Source: Zeus faber | Lineage: Eukaryota > Chordata > Actinopteri > Zeiformes > Zeidae | Length of the DNA stretch: 64,000 nucleotides | Assembly: GCA_960531495.1 (NCBI GenBank) | Contig: OY482866.1 | Span: forward strand, 15,062,225-15,126,224 | Direction: 5' to 3' | In this document: positions 1 through 57,900 of the stretch, in pieces | Layout of the letters: each line of letters starts with the position of its first letter | Position numbering within the stretch: the stretch's first letter is position 1 | The notes under the pieces: model-generated | The model's database searches: none | The model's input: the letters and a program-made list of their open reading frames with translations, nothing else | Told to the model about the DNA's origin: nothing | Position numbers and translations under genes: made by a program

Positions 1-228
1 CCATTGTTATCGACTAAAGACATTGGAAGGACCCTAGTGGTATAACTTTGACTTCCGGTGATTTTAAAGCGGTACCAAAATGAAGGTTATATTTTCACAT
101 TCAGGTTTTGCTTTGGATTGAAGGATTCAACAAACCGGCTGCCGCCTTTTTACCGACCCGCAAAAGCTAAATGAGTTTTAGGGAAAAGATGTTCATATCC
201 GTTCCCTTGTTGTGTTGCGTCCCATCAG

Positions 229-34960
<34,732 letters not shown>

Positions 34961-35126
34961 GCCTGTTTCGGAAAAACCAAACCTTTTTGCAACATGACAA
35001 GGAATTGTGTGTGAGGAAGCCTTCGTGACAGCTGATGCTGTTGTGTGCTGTTTGGAGTTACTGCGTAGAGACAGATTGAGAGTTTTATTGAGTTTATTAT
35101 TGCATATTGTTATAGTGAATATAAGT

Positions 35127-35258
<132 letters not shown>

Positions 35259-35299
35259 AGTTCAGTCTTTTAGTAGATTTCTTGACATTACATGTTGCC

Positions 35300-35305
35300 A
35301 ATAAA
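35300..35305 (+). terminator. ehbp1l1 poly(A) signal
   Basis: A canonical AATAAA lies 340 bases after the stop codon and is the first on this strand after the coding end. Confidence 0.7.
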
Positions 35306-35372
35306 AGGCCCTAAACATTTTGATACTAGAACCCAGAACTGCAAATTCTGTAGTGTGCAATACATGACAGTA

Positions 35373-36160
35373 TACACCGATCAGCCACCACTTTAAAACC
35401 ACCTGCCTAATATTGTTTAGCTCGCCCTTGTCCACCACAACAGCTGTGACCTCTGAAGGTGTCCTGTGGTATCTGGCTCCAAGACGTTAGCAGCAGATCC
35501 TTTAAGTCCTGGGAGTTGTGAGGTGGGGCCCCCATGGATCGGCCTTGTTGTTCCAGCACATCCCACAGATGCTCGATGGGATTGAGATCTGGGAAATTTG
35601 GAGGCCAAGTCAACACCTTGAACTCTGTCATGCTCCTCAAATCATTCCTGAACAATCTTTTGCATTGTAGCAGGCTGCATTATTCTGCTGAAAGAGGCCA
35701 CTGCCATCAGGCAACACCGTTGGTGTGCTTGGCGTACTTGGTGTGCAACAATGTTTAGGTAGGTGGTACGTGTCAAAGCAACATCCACATGAATGCCAGG
35801 ACCCAAGGTTTCCCAGCAGAACATTTCCCTGAGCATCACACTGCCTCCGCCGGCTTGTCTTCTTCCCATTGTGCATCCTGGTGCCGTCTCTTCCCCAGAT
35901 GAACATCGCACACACACCCAGGCATCCCAAGATGTAAAAGAAAACGTGATTCTTCAGACCAGGCCACCTTCCTCCATTGCTCCATGGTCCAGTTCTGGTG
36001 ATCATATGGCCATTGTAGGCGATTTCAGTGGTGGACAGGGGTCAGCATGGACACTCTGACCGCTCTATATCCCACCCCTTGACAGGTGCCACGGGAACGA
36101 GATGAGCAATGTTACTCACTTCACCTGTCAGTGGTTTTAATGTTGTGGCTGATCGGTGTA
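35373..36160 (-). mobile_element. Tc1-like transposon, internally deleted copy
   Basis: The ends are exact inverted copies (TACACCGATCAGCCAC at the left, its reverse complement at the right, TA included). The minus strand shows pieces of a Tc1-type transposase: an NHVFFYILG phrase, then PDLNPIEHLWDVLEQQGRSM near the C-terminal catalytic part. At 788 bp it is about half of full length, lacking the 5' half of the gene, and the frame is broken. It resembles the copy at 52179-53594, which is in the opposite orientation. Confidence 0.88.
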
Positions 36161-38013
36161 GATAATCAGTAAGTTCCATTTCGGTTCTAAAGAGCTGTAA
36201 CTGCCGCAGTGAACAGTTGTGCAGTTTATTGTTTATCCGGCCAGGTCACATGACCGCATGCAAAGTACGGTGGAGGTTTGCACACGGAATGTCAGAAATG
36301 CCAAAGGACTTGTAAAAAAAAAATTCTCAACGTGTACATGTTTATTGTTCGATTTTAATACTTGAGAGTTTTAATTGCGGGCGAAAGAAAAATCCTAAAT
36401 GTTTACATCACAATGTGCTACCACCGGGACTGTGGTACAGATAGGGGTGAGAAGAAAAAGGACTGTCAGCTGTTAGACAAATTATTTATAGAATCAATAT
36501 AAATTTCATTTTTTATTGCTGATGCCTCAAGGAGGCAGCTTCCCACTCAAATGTTGAGATAAAAACAATAATTTCCTGACATTTTGCCTCATACTGTAAA
36601 ATTAGTTTGACCTGGGAATAAACACAGAATCTAATTAAGAACATATACGCTTCATCAAATTGATATCAAAATATTACTGAAAAAGCGATAAATTATATTG
36701 TATTATTAAACGTTATGTTAAAAAGACCATCACAAATGACCTTCTGAAAAAATAATTATCGACATTTTAATACTGAAAGGGGAAAAAAGTAAATGTGAAA
36801 TGTCATACGGTACATAAAATACTTGTAAGTGGTGCAAAACCCTCTTTTTCTTCGTCTTGCTCGTCGCTTCAATATCAAAATGTTTGACTTTTGACAACTT
36901 TACACCCCACTAACTCCCAAGTTTGACAAGTTTGCACTCAATTCACTTACTTGTTTACTGAGAATCAAGCGTCATTTCCTCCTCTTCCTCCTGGTTTAAA
37001 ATTAAACAAAAGTGTGTGTGTGTGTTTGCGTCACAGTTGTGACAGGGTTTTTTGTTTATCCTTTTGCCTTTCAAAGTTTGCAGTTGTTTTTCACTCTGTT
37101 AGCCACCACGGGTGTGCCTCGTCCGCGGTCGTTTTATAGTTTTAACTTGTTGACTAATTGTTCCATTTGAACTAGAATTGTAAAGTTTGAAAAATAAAAT
37201 AAACCGCTTTGGATGCTACTAAGTTTCGTAAAGCATTACTCCTCTGGTTTGATTTGTCCTCTTTCTACAGGATGTAGTAAACATAAACACGTTTCATAGG
37301 TCCTGTGTGTAATAACACAATTCAGAGGGGTATTTTAAAATAACGTTTGAAAAACTAAACTTCAAAATGAAGACGGCGAAGAGACCTGAGAACCTGTATT
37401 CTGATTGTCACCCTGACTTTAATTTTCAGCGGTGTCCTCTGAAAAGAGATATCAGCTTTGACCGCAATAGTGCCCAAAACAAAGTACAAGTCGGCGACGC
37501 CTTCACAAAGAGTTTGACACTTGAGGTTGAAGACTGTAGACTGATCAATCCAAGTATTCTTTTCCCTAACCCTCTTCTGTGGGAACCTGACAGCAGCCGG
37601 GAAAAACAATCTGTCGACGATTAGCTGATGTTCACTCATGCAAATAAATCGGTATGTCAAATATCAAAATTAATACTTGGAAAAAAAAAAAACATACTCA
37701 AATAAAAGCAGAAACGGATATTCATAGAAGTCTGCATATCTGTGAAAAGATGGAAAGAAGAAGTGACAACTATTGTGCAATCGGTGTGTGTTTTGTGATG
37801 AGCTGACATGAAGAAATAGACGACATTCGTTTGAAGCGATGAGAGAAAATAACATGGGGGGAAAAAAAAGTATATATTTATTTCATTTTCATGTCTTAAA
37901 AAGGTTAGGGCTAAGTTCTGTTACCGGACAACAGGATTGTAAAGGATTGTAAAGGTCTGTCTGTCTGTCTGTCTGTCTGTCGGTCTGTATCTATCTATCT
38001 ATCTATCTGTCTA

Positions 38014-38044
<31 letters not shown>

Positions 38045-38220
38045 GGGATCTAGTTGTACTGGGTAGGCGTAGTCTACAAGGGAAGGGGGCATGTCAATGT
38101 AGTTGAACTCCTCAGAGCGACACACCTCATGGACAAATCATTGGTCACCATCCAAGAGTAAATTCCGGCCATATAGACTCCCCCTGCAGTTGTAAAAGTC
38201 TCATCATAACCTACCGCGGT
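36161..38220. other. Intergenic region between ehbp1l1 and the kinase gene
   Basis: About 2 kb, AT-rich, with no supported gene. A GTCT/ATCT tetranucleotide array covers 37960-38044. A short open frame at 37367-37624 has no recognisable similarity and no splice or promoter context. Confidence 0.6.
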
Positions 38221-38385
38221 TTAGAGTAGACTTACCGGGAAAATCATTGTCAACACAATGTGAAAGAAAACCCTCAACTCTCACAACTCCAGAGCAGTTT
38301 GGCACGTGAAAGGGTTTTTAATCTCGCGAAAACAATAGTAAAGAAGAAGAAGTATTTTGTGAGACCTGCTCACTGCGGAGCCGCG
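38221..38385 (+). promoter_or_regulatory. Putative promoter/5' UTR of the hybrid receptor kinase
   Basis: The stretch before the ATG at 38386 contains an E-box CACGTG (about 38304-38309), a GTGAAAGAAAAC phrase with some likeness to an interferon-response half-site, and an AAGAAGAAGA run. The start site is not defined; the call is positional. Confidence 0.35.
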
Positions 38386-48690
<10,305 letters not shown>

Positions 48691-50014
48691 TGGGTGATGG
48701 GAGAGAGGTGACTGAAAGGTTCTGAGTTTCTCGTGGATATACGATGCTTTTCGGTTTGAATTATCCAAATCGACATCCCGTGCCCCTGCAAAGAACAGAA
48801 TAGCTTTATTTTTCCAAATGGAAGGTCAATAGCAGTGTGTACATTTTAATTGTGCTTTCTACTTCTTATCCCGATGTCCTCACTGTTTATAAAAGAGGTC
48901 CCCATTTAACCCGTATGAAAATGTGACGTGACATTACAATAACATCTACTATAGAATACCTTTGAAAAAAATCGTTATATTTATCATGGTGATTATCAGT
49001 GGGGGCTGGTGCTGATATTAGATGGGAATATCTGTCAATAACTCACACTGCAGAATCACATTTCAGAGCCTCTAAATGTTACAGCAGTGAAACTATAAAA
49101 CTCACTATCCCAGAATTACATCTCCAAGTGCACACATGTAAGGCCCAAAATGCTCTCTGGTTTTGGTACAAAATGGTTGGTCTATGACTATACTGAGCCA
49201 CCTGTGTGTCTGACAGGTGGTCGGCTAACTGGCTCAACTAAGTGGAGAAATAGACCTTGATGTAATGGTCATGTGTCCTCCAAAACATTTAATACAACTC
49301 ACATCCTAGAGAGTGTCTGTTTTTGCTACCAGCTCATTGTGTCACTGGAGAGATGGAACCTTTGTCAAACTCGCCTGACAGGCGATATTTATTTCCCAAT
49401 GTGATTAAGACTGCTTTCCTGCTTTTTTCTGATGTTTTATATTTATCAAACAAGGAACTGGATTTTTGAGTAAGTACTCCAACTTGTTCATATTGATGCT
49501 CATGCTCGCCACTTTAATCTGAATTCTGCTACTTCTCGTCCACTTCGATCCACTCGCGAATGAAACGTTCATTGTGAATGAATCGATACGAATGAGTGTG
49601 GAATCATTCGGTCAAGCTGCAGCCGGACACACGGGCTGAAATGAGTCAAAACCCTGACTCTGCAGCATTCTGCATGACCGCGCCGCTTAATTTATTCAAC
49701 CAATGGACTGCATTTATCCAAATGGAGGGTCTTTGTCACTATGTAATTTATGTATTTCTTATTTCTTTAAATTTTTTTATAGAGCTCACCCCTGTAGTGA
49801 GGAAGGTGAAGCCCAGAGGTGATTGGCTGGAGAGATTGCTTTTCCATTTTTTTGCAGAATGCTTCCATGCAGGGAGGAAGGTTTGGACCTGCTGTTGAAA
49901 GGCATGCCATTAGTGTGCTGGTAGTTGGAAGTAGAAGTAGTTTGGAAATGAAAGTGTGAGCGGCTTTGTTTTATTTTTCTTATTTTGATACTGGTTTTGT
50001 ATTCTGCACCTGTA

Positions 50015-50020
50015 AATAAA
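50015..50020 (+). terminator. Candidate poly(A) signal of the receptor kinase gene
   Basis: An AATAAA lies about 1.3 kb after the stop, within CTGTAAATAAATCTGCACC. Other signals may be used. Confidence 0.4.
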
Positions 50021-51712
50021 TCTGCACCATCAGACTTCAGATGCTTCCTGCCTCTGCTTCCTATTTTTCTCCCACCCTCCTACCCACCTTTGTAAGTATA
50101 ATGGACCAACTTCCATACCAGGTGGTGTTAGGCAGAGACCTTCCAGTCCTACGAGAAATCAGTGCCACTCGGCGCACCGAACACTACACAGCCGGTGTCA
50201 GGATAAGGTAGCAGTGACCAGGTCTGGTGACCGCTCCGACACAGGAAGCCAGAGCCGTGTTGGAATGAACTTCCCCTTGCAGATGACAAGGTGCCTGGGG
50301 CAGAGGAAGCTGAAGAGGTCAGAGCAAGGAAGACCAGGAGACAGCGAAGGCAGGACAGAGACAGGTACTGTGCTAGGAAGCCCTGTACCAGAACCAGATA
50401 TTGCTCAGCCAGAAACTATTACCAGCGTTATTTTACAATTACAGGGATGGGGCCCTTCATTAAAGCCCTTGTTTTCCAGATTTGTCCCTGAGTCAACTTA
50501 AGTCACGGAGAGAGCTTTCTAGCGAGAAAGGGGTAAAGCATGGGGTAAAGGGGTAAAACATGTATCTACAAAACAGATTAAGACCAGGAAAACTGGAACA
50601 GCAATGGGGCACGTGGCCTCTTCCTGTGATGGATATGGCAGTAAATGAGGGAGGAAGGGTTGCGTTCAAACCAGGTGCTGGTGGGAGCGTGTGTGTGTGT
50701 GTGTGTGTGATGTGTGATGTGTCCACCGGTGAGTGTACGGGACTTGTCCCAATTGGTTCTGGTGTATGAGGTTGGTATTATATCATAGCGCCACCAAGCA
50801 GCGGAAAAGGCCCCGAAGCCACCCTGAGTCCCGTGGCTGTATAGACAGCCCACAGCCGCAGGAAAGCCCTGAGTGCCAAGCTCTGCAGCCACAGAAGACC
50901 CCCCAGCCCCCAGAGAGGTCGAAGACCCGTAGATTTTGTGATTTTTCTCAAAGATCTTGTGATCTTTTAAATATTGGGAGGGCTTAGCCCCGTTAGCCCA
51001 TTTATACCTGTCTCTGGTAATTACTGTACCGTATGTTTCTCTGTTTTTTCAAACACACAATACAAAATTATATGATTATTAGGGGTCCACCCTGCAATAA
51101 TTTATTTTTAATCTTCTCAGTGTTCTTCGGGCTAAAAGTATCTGGAACATGACAATCGCAGTACGCACAGACATCTTTGAGGTCTCCTTAGAACTGGGAT
51201 GTTTCAGATTACATCAGATACATTTAGTGCAGAAATTTGTGAAAAACTGTCGTAATTCTCCTGTAAATAGAAGAACGTTGAAGTGATTTGATAAGTTTCA
51301 GGAGCAGCCAGCTTTGTTACATCATCATTTGAAGTTATATAAGTCCAAGCTCTGTCTCTTGCAAATCATTTGCATTGACTTGCGATATGTAGACAGACAA
51401 CTTGGGCCAACTACTACTACAACTTGAACTTCAGCCGACGCTGTGTTTAGAGGAAACTCGGAAAACTGTAACTCGTGCTGCGTTTTACAAAACCGCGAAA
51501 ACTTTAATTGGTCACAGAAGACGTCTTTGCACCGCAGGAAGTTCTAAGAACATTTGGGGGAACCGTCCCTTTCTTTTGTTTCTGCACTGCATGATCCAGG
51601 AACAATCCAGGAACCAGCAATTAGGGATGTAATGGCATAGCGTTTGGCATAGCGCTCACTGTATACATTTGTTACAAAATGTAATCTGTAAACTTTAATA
51701 AAACTCACCTTA

Positions 51713-51940
51713 TGTTGCTGCTGTGCGGTAGCGAACTACCAAATTTTGTAATAATCCATCCAATGAGTAATTTTGCCAAGTGTCACATTCTGCCAGAACT
51801 GCTTACGCCAATATTTTACGACACGGTGCTTCACGTTACTCGTGCGTGGTTGGGAGCAAGTGTAAACAAAGATGGCAAACACGGCACTTGGCGAAATGAC
51901 TCATTGGGTGTATTATTACAACATTTGGCCGTCTGCTGAG
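51713..51940. mobile_element. Foldback (MITE-like) element
   Basis: The left arm (TTTTGTAATAATCCATCCAA, TGAGTAATTTTGCCAAGTG) pairs imperfectly with the right arm (CACTTGGCGAAATGACTCA, TTGGGTGTATTATTACAACA). The arms are about 70 bases with roughly 80% pairing and a spacer of about 70. No coding content. Confidence 0.65.
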
Positions 51941-52178
51941 GTGAGGTGAATCAAAGTTTACACTAAAGATGCCCGTTCGTTGTTCCCGATATTAATATTT
52001 GGCCCGACGCTTGAAATTTGTCAGCCACGACACAATCGGGTCAAAATCGGGCTGAATTCATGTTGTCTGACTCCAGCATAACGGAAATCTGGAAAACTGT
52101 AATACGTATCTAACACAACTAAACTGGACCCATTGTATTTCTAGCTGCAGCTATATTTATATATTGTTATTACTAAAA

Positions 52179-53594
52179 TACACTGATCAGCCACAACATT
52201 AAAACCACTGACAGGTGAAGTGAATCACATTGATTATCTTGTTCCAATGGCATCTGTCAAGGGGTGGGATATATTGGGCAGCAAGTGAACAGTCCATTCT
52301 TGAAGTTGATGTGTTGGAAGCAGGAAAAATTGGCAAGCGTAATGATCTGAGTGACTTTGATGAAGGCCAAATTGTGATGGCTAGACGACTGGATCAGAGC
52401 ATCTCCAAAACGACAGGTCTTGTGGGTACCGAAAGTGGTCCAAGAAACAACGACCGGTCAACCGGCGACAGGGTCATGGGCGCCCAAGGCTCATGGATGC
52501 GCGTGGCGAGCGAAGTCTAGCCCGTCTGGTCCGATCCGGTAGCACATATTGCTTAAAAAATGAATGCTGGCTATGATAGAAAGGTGTGAAAACACAAAGC
52601 CATGTATGTGGCTGTGTAGCCGCAGACTGGTCAGAGTGCCCACCCCTCAGCATGGGCACTCTGGAGACCAGTTTTCCAGTGATAGGATATCGCCTTGACA
52701 AGGTTAAGGGCTATTCAGGGAATAGGTTAAATAATTGTTAACAAAGAGTAAACCAAGGTTTCTTTGCTTAATTTCTTGCACTGCACTGTAACTTTTATGC
52801 ATTCTATGTATTCTATTTCTTTACTTTATGCATTCTATAATGTGTTTCTTTGCACTTGTTAAAATGTGCTATATAAATAAACTTGACTTCCCTTGCCGTG
52901 TCCACCACCGAAAGCGCCTACAATGTGAGTGTGAGCCTTAGAACTGAACCATGGAGCAATGGAAGAAGGTGGCCTGGTTTGATGAATTACATTTTCTTCT
53001 ACATCATGTGGATGGCCGGATGCGTGTGCGTCGTTCACCTGGGGAAGAGACGGGACCAGGATGCACTACGGGAAGAAGACAAGCCGGCAGAGGCAGTGTG
53101 ATGCTCTGGGCAATGTTCTGTTGGGAAACCTTGTGTCCTGGCATTCACCTGGATGTTACTTTGACACGTACCACCTACCGAAAAATTGTTGCGGACCAAG
53201 AATACCCCTTCATGGCAACGTTATTCCCTGATAGCAGTGGACCCTTTCAGCAGGATAATGTGCGCAACCACACTGCGAAAATTGTTCAGGAATGGTGTGA
53301 GAAATATGACAAAGAGTTCGAGGTGTTGACTTGACCTCAAAATTCCCCAGATCTCAGTCCGATTGAGCGTCTGTGGGATGGGCTGGAACAACAAGCCTGA
53401 TCCATGGGGGCCCCACCTCTCAGCTAACAAGACTTAAAGGATCTGCTGCTAACGTCTTGGTGCAAGATACCACAGAACACCTTCAGAGGTCTTGTGGAGT
53501 CCATTCCTCGATGGGTGAGAGCTGTCTGGTAGCAGGAGGGGAACCTACACAATATTGGGCAGATGGTTTAAATGTTGTGGCTGATCGAGATATA
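52179..53594 (+). mobile_element. Tc1-like transposon, nearly full length, dead
   Basis: The left end TACACTGATCAGCCACAACA pairs with the right end TGTTGTGGCTGATCGAGATA. The + strand carries transposase remnants: helix-turn-helix region [13 protein letters not shown] (about 52390), WKKVAWFDELHFLLHH (about 52960), GRGSVMLWAMFCWETL (about 53085), FQQDNVRNHTAKIVQEW (about 53247) and SPDLSPIERLWDGLEQQ after an in-frame stop. The usual catalytic DDE neighbourhood can be followed but the frame is broken, and a 250-bp unrelated insert splits the 5' half. Confidence 0.88.
52640..52897 (+). mobile_element. LINE/SINE-type tail inserted inside the Tc1-like copy
   Basis: Tc1 sequence stops near CAGAGTGCCCA and resumes at TGTCCACCACCGAAAGCGCC. 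Between them is unrelated sequence ending AAATGTGCTATATAAATAAA CTTGAC, a common 3' tail of fish LINEs and SINEs. The insertion is younger than the Tc1 copy. Confidence 0.6.
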
Positions 53595-53699
53595 TAGATT
53601 CAAGATATCTAAATATATATAGACACTATATAATTGTAATACTAATACTATTAATTAACTAAATTATATTTTAGTTAATTAACTTACAACATTGTACAT

Positions 53700-53830
53700 T
53701 TCTTAAAGGACAGATTTACTATTTTTCTCCTGAGGCCTTATTAAAATGTTGGTTCCTATCACTTCTAACATGAGTTACTGTAGCTTTGTAGCTACAGTTC
53801 TATGAATCATCATTAGAAAACGCTTTAGAA
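53700..53830. repeat. Dispersed teleost repeat fragment
   Basis: CTTAAAGGACAGATTTACTA, then AAAATGTTGGTTCCTATCAC, matches the repeat pieces at 40600 and 45934. Confidence 0.55.
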
Positions 53831-53879
53831 AAAACCTCCACTCGCTTCATCCAATCAGGGTGGAACAGCATAGCCAATA

Positions 53880-54957
53880 TAAACCCCCAAAGTGCTCCCT
53901 TTATCCTCTGAAACCAATTCAGCAAGACCGATGGGGGTCCAGTGGGGTATAAAACCCTAAGGGGCTACGCCTTCATAGATCTCTCGCTCCATGTCAGAAG
54001 GCTCTGCCCCTTAGTGGCTACACTCTCATTCATATACTAGGTGCGGAGAGCCCCGATACGCCACTCCCTGCTGGACCTGAAAATGCCCCAAGCGCATAAT
54101 GATCCATGGTGCAGGCTGAAGCAGCCAAAGACAGCAGTGAACGTAGTCCAGCCACACCGCAATCCAGGCAATCCATTGCGCCCCACTGAAGGGCCAAAAG
54201 GAAGCAACTACAGCAACTACACACACTGTATCCATAGAGAGATTGTTAGTCACTAAACGCAGGCAACACGTCAAAAATATGAATGGCCTGTGAAAGAAAA
54301 TATTCCCCAATACCATTTTTACACCCAAATTAGCGGGTTAACCTGGATTTTTTAAACCCGCTAAGATACACGATTGAAACCTTTCCCATTGGCAGGAGAA
54401 ATGCCATTTTTCTGATGCATCACGTTTGATGTCACAAACACACCGGAAAAGGGGCGTGTCGTGTTTCCAGTGTGATTGAGAAAAAAACAGTAGAGGAGAC
54501 AGCATAAAGCAACATAAAACGGTAAAACTTGGCAAAAAAAAACCCAAACTCATCACCTAGACAGACTCGGTTCCCTCCATTCCTGCAGCCTGCACCTGGA
54601 AAGGTGGAGAATGGCAGCGGAAGCCTTAGACACCTCCCCTTCCTCGGAAGCCGTCAGCGCCTCCCTGCCGGTCGTCAGGTGAGAGATCCAGACCGCCAGG
54701 ATCGCCACGCTCGACATCGCCACCGCAGCCTGGGTTGCATGGACCGATGTCCTGTCAGCCTGCCAGGCAGTGAATCTTTGGTCCTTGGTTTCTTGGATGC
54801 ACAAGAACCCACCGAGGTTGGGGCGAGGTGATGCGCCAGCGTCTTCTCAAGACCTGGTGTGCCCGTCCTCTGAGCCTCGAATTCCATTACGTTCCATGTG
54901 AAAGGCAAGTAGGATGAGACCGGGGCATGGGCCCCGCCAGGGGCAGGAACCCCTGTA
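53880..54957. other. Repeat-like segment, not classified
   Basis: Open frames on both strands (for example 54675-54965 on the minus strand, with a QRTGTPGLEKTLAHHLAP phrase) look like worn retroelement coding sequence, but I cannot assign a family. The 54312-54490 part resembles 33296-33420. No host gene was recognised. Confidence 0.35.
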
Positions 54958-57900
54958 GTATTCAAGAGGTTTATTTGTCACATACATATACATACGTTCA
55001 TACATATATGCGGTGAAATGCCATTGCAACGCACCCGGAGTTTATGCACAATAAGTTATAACTGAACACAATAGCTAACCTAATGACTACCTAACTAACT
55101 AACTGAACTAACTGATTCCTAAAACGTAATGCAGTCAGTAAATAGAATAATATTAAATTAAATTAAATAAGACTCAAAAAGGTAATACTGAATGGGGGTA
55201 CAAAAAAGAAATAAAGGGAATAGACTTATGTATATGGGTAGGCTATTTGTATAGACAGATATGTGCAGTAAAGTGGCATGTGAATGAAGTAAGAGAGTGT
55301 GTGCGGAGATATACGGTACAGTATACAAAAGTACAACACAGCAAAACAGTTACACCAAACAGAACAGCAATACAGCACAGTATGCAGAAACCCAGTACAG
55401 TGATACATTATGCAGTACAGTATGCTACATACTGTACAGTAAGGCGGTGGGGCCTACTGTATGTGAGTGTCCCAGTGAGGACTGGTGAGTTCAGCATTGA
55501 CAGTCCTTATGGCTTGCAGCAGGGGTGTCAAACTCATTTTCACCCCGGGCCACATCAGCATGATGGTCGCCCTCAAAGGGCCGGTTGTAACTGTAAGACT
55601 GTATAAATATAACTACTCCTTAACATATTGTTCAATAACTGTCTCTGCATTTGATTATTATATATTCAAGTGTACAAATATTGTACGTGCATTTCCATAA
55701 ATGTAAAAATATATGTAAGCACATTGCTCTGTGTTATTAAAACATAAATAAATCCCTTCCCTTTATCAGGTTAAGAAACCCACATTACTCCACCAATCAA
55801 AGATCAAACTTTTCAAGTGAATAACAAAGACAAATATCAAACACAAGTTATTTCATCGACTTTGTTCAAACATTTTTTTTGTCATAGTTGAGAAGGGCCG
55901 AATTACGGTACAACAAATAATTGTGAGCTGCTAAGAACATGTGTGACAGATGTGGCATTCTACAAAAACAAATGGCTGCAGACAGCTTTGCAGAGGGCAT
56001 ACGTCCAACTAGTGTGACATGGTTTTGATAGTGACAGTAAACATTAGTCAGCACCACCAACTTTTCCCAGGGTAATTTCGTTTTACTTACAGACCTCTCC
56101 ACCGCAACAAAAATGTCCCTCTCCGTTGTCGTCCCATGCACAGCTAGATCCAAGAGCTCTTCACTGACAGTGAAGTCTGCCTTCACGCCTCTTATAAAAA
56201 TGGACAGATGCGCTGTATCCGTGTTGTCTGTGCTTTCATCAACAGCTTAATGAAAAAGCCAGATAATCGCGTGTCTCTTCGGCCAGCTGTGTCGTCAGAT
56301 CGCCTGCTAGTTCCTTAACTCGGTCTGCGATGGTGTTTCTTGACACACTGACGTTTTTAAAAGTCTGTATCTGGTCGGGGCACACCTTTCACATACCTTT
56401 TAGCACGCACCGCTTCAAAAATGCACCCCCTGAAATACACTTGGAAGCTGGGGCAATTTCTTCAGCCGGGCTAAAGCTAGCTTTTACTACTGCATCCTTT
56501 TTTGGCTGTAGCTTTTGTAAACACATTCTGCTGCGATTGCAGTCTGCCTTTTAATTCTTGGACATTCTGATGTTTTCCTTGGAGGCTAAATTAAGCCTAC
56601 TTGGCTCCGTGTTTGGTGTCAAAAGGCCGACGTGAATTGTGTTCCTTCCTCACCGACACTGCCTCGTAATGCAGAAGACATACCGGTTTTTCCTCCTTGA
56701 AGCAAAAACATGTATTGGCTCTCCCATCTTTCATTAAATTGCTCTCCCTCTGCATCAATTTTTCTCTCGTTGGACATTTTGGGATTATTTGTAGATCTTT
56801 TTCAACTCCATCACTTGTTAGAAAACCGCTTTAGTTAAATGCCGATATCGAAACACTGCAATCTAGCGGCAGGATGCCGTCATTTCGCGGTTCACAAAAT
56901 CGACATGCATTGTGGGAGATGTAGTTTGTGGTCACTGTACCCCATAAAGCAGCATAGACTTTTATTTTCAGACAATCATATGCCTTCAAAGCTCTCCCGG
57001 GCCACATAAAATGACGTGGCGGGCCAGATTCGGCCCACGGGCCTTGGAGTTTGACACGTGGCTTGCAGGATGTCTCTGTCTCAGTCTCTCTGTCCTCACT
57101 GTGTGACTGCCGAGGCGCTTGCCCGACCGCAGCAGCTGGAACAGTCCGTTGTTGGGGTGGTGAGGATCCTTCATGATCCTGCAGGCTCTGCTACTACACC
57201 TCCCGGTATATAAGTCCTGCAGGGAGGGGAGGTTAGTTCCAGTGGTACGTTCGGCTGAATGCACCACCCTCTGCAGATCCCGCCTGTCCTGAGCAGTACA
57301 GTTCCCAAACCAGGCAACGGTGTTGCCTGTCAGAATGCTCTACACTGCGCCAGAGTAGAAGGACTTGAGGATCTTCACCGAGACCCTGAATTTCTTCAGC
57401 TGCCTGAGGTGGTGGAGACACTGCCTCGCCTTTCTCACCAGAGTGTCTGTGTGAATTGTCCATGTGAAGTCTTCCGTGATGTGGACGCCAAGGTACTTGA
57501 AGCTGTCGACAGAAGTCCCATTAATCACCAACGGCGCGTGCGTCCTCAGTTGTAATCCCCTCCACACACAAGTCCACAATCAACTCCTGAGTTTTACTGA
57601 CATTCAGGAGGAGGCTGTTGTCCTGGCACAAGAGTGACAGGTCAGCCACCTCCTCGCGGTAGGCCTTCTCGTCGAAGTCGGTGATCAGGCCCACGACAAC
57701 GGTGTCATCAGCAAACTTTGATGATGGTGTTGGAGCTGGACCTGGCCACACAGTCATGTGTGTACAGTGAGTACAGTAGCGGGCTGAGGATGCAGCCCTG
57801 GGGGGATCCTGTGTTCAGGGTGAGGGAGCTGGACATGTGCCTCCCCACCCTAACCACCAGGGGGCCTGGCTGTGAGGAAGTCCAGGATCCAGGCACACAG

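Larger units (their letters stand above)
48691..52178. other. Receptor 3' UTR and intergenic sequence
   Basis: No further gene was recognised. The first AATAAA in a plausible end context is at 50015-50020. The 50050-51000 stretch has several short open frames (for example 50214-50501) with no recognised product and looks like old repeat sequence; a short TG run lies near 50689-50710. Confidence 0.55.

Noticed and set aside
37367-37624. 85-residue open frame in the intergenic region
   Set aside because: No similarity recognised, no promoter, splice or poly(A) context; overlaps an equal-sized minus-strand frame.
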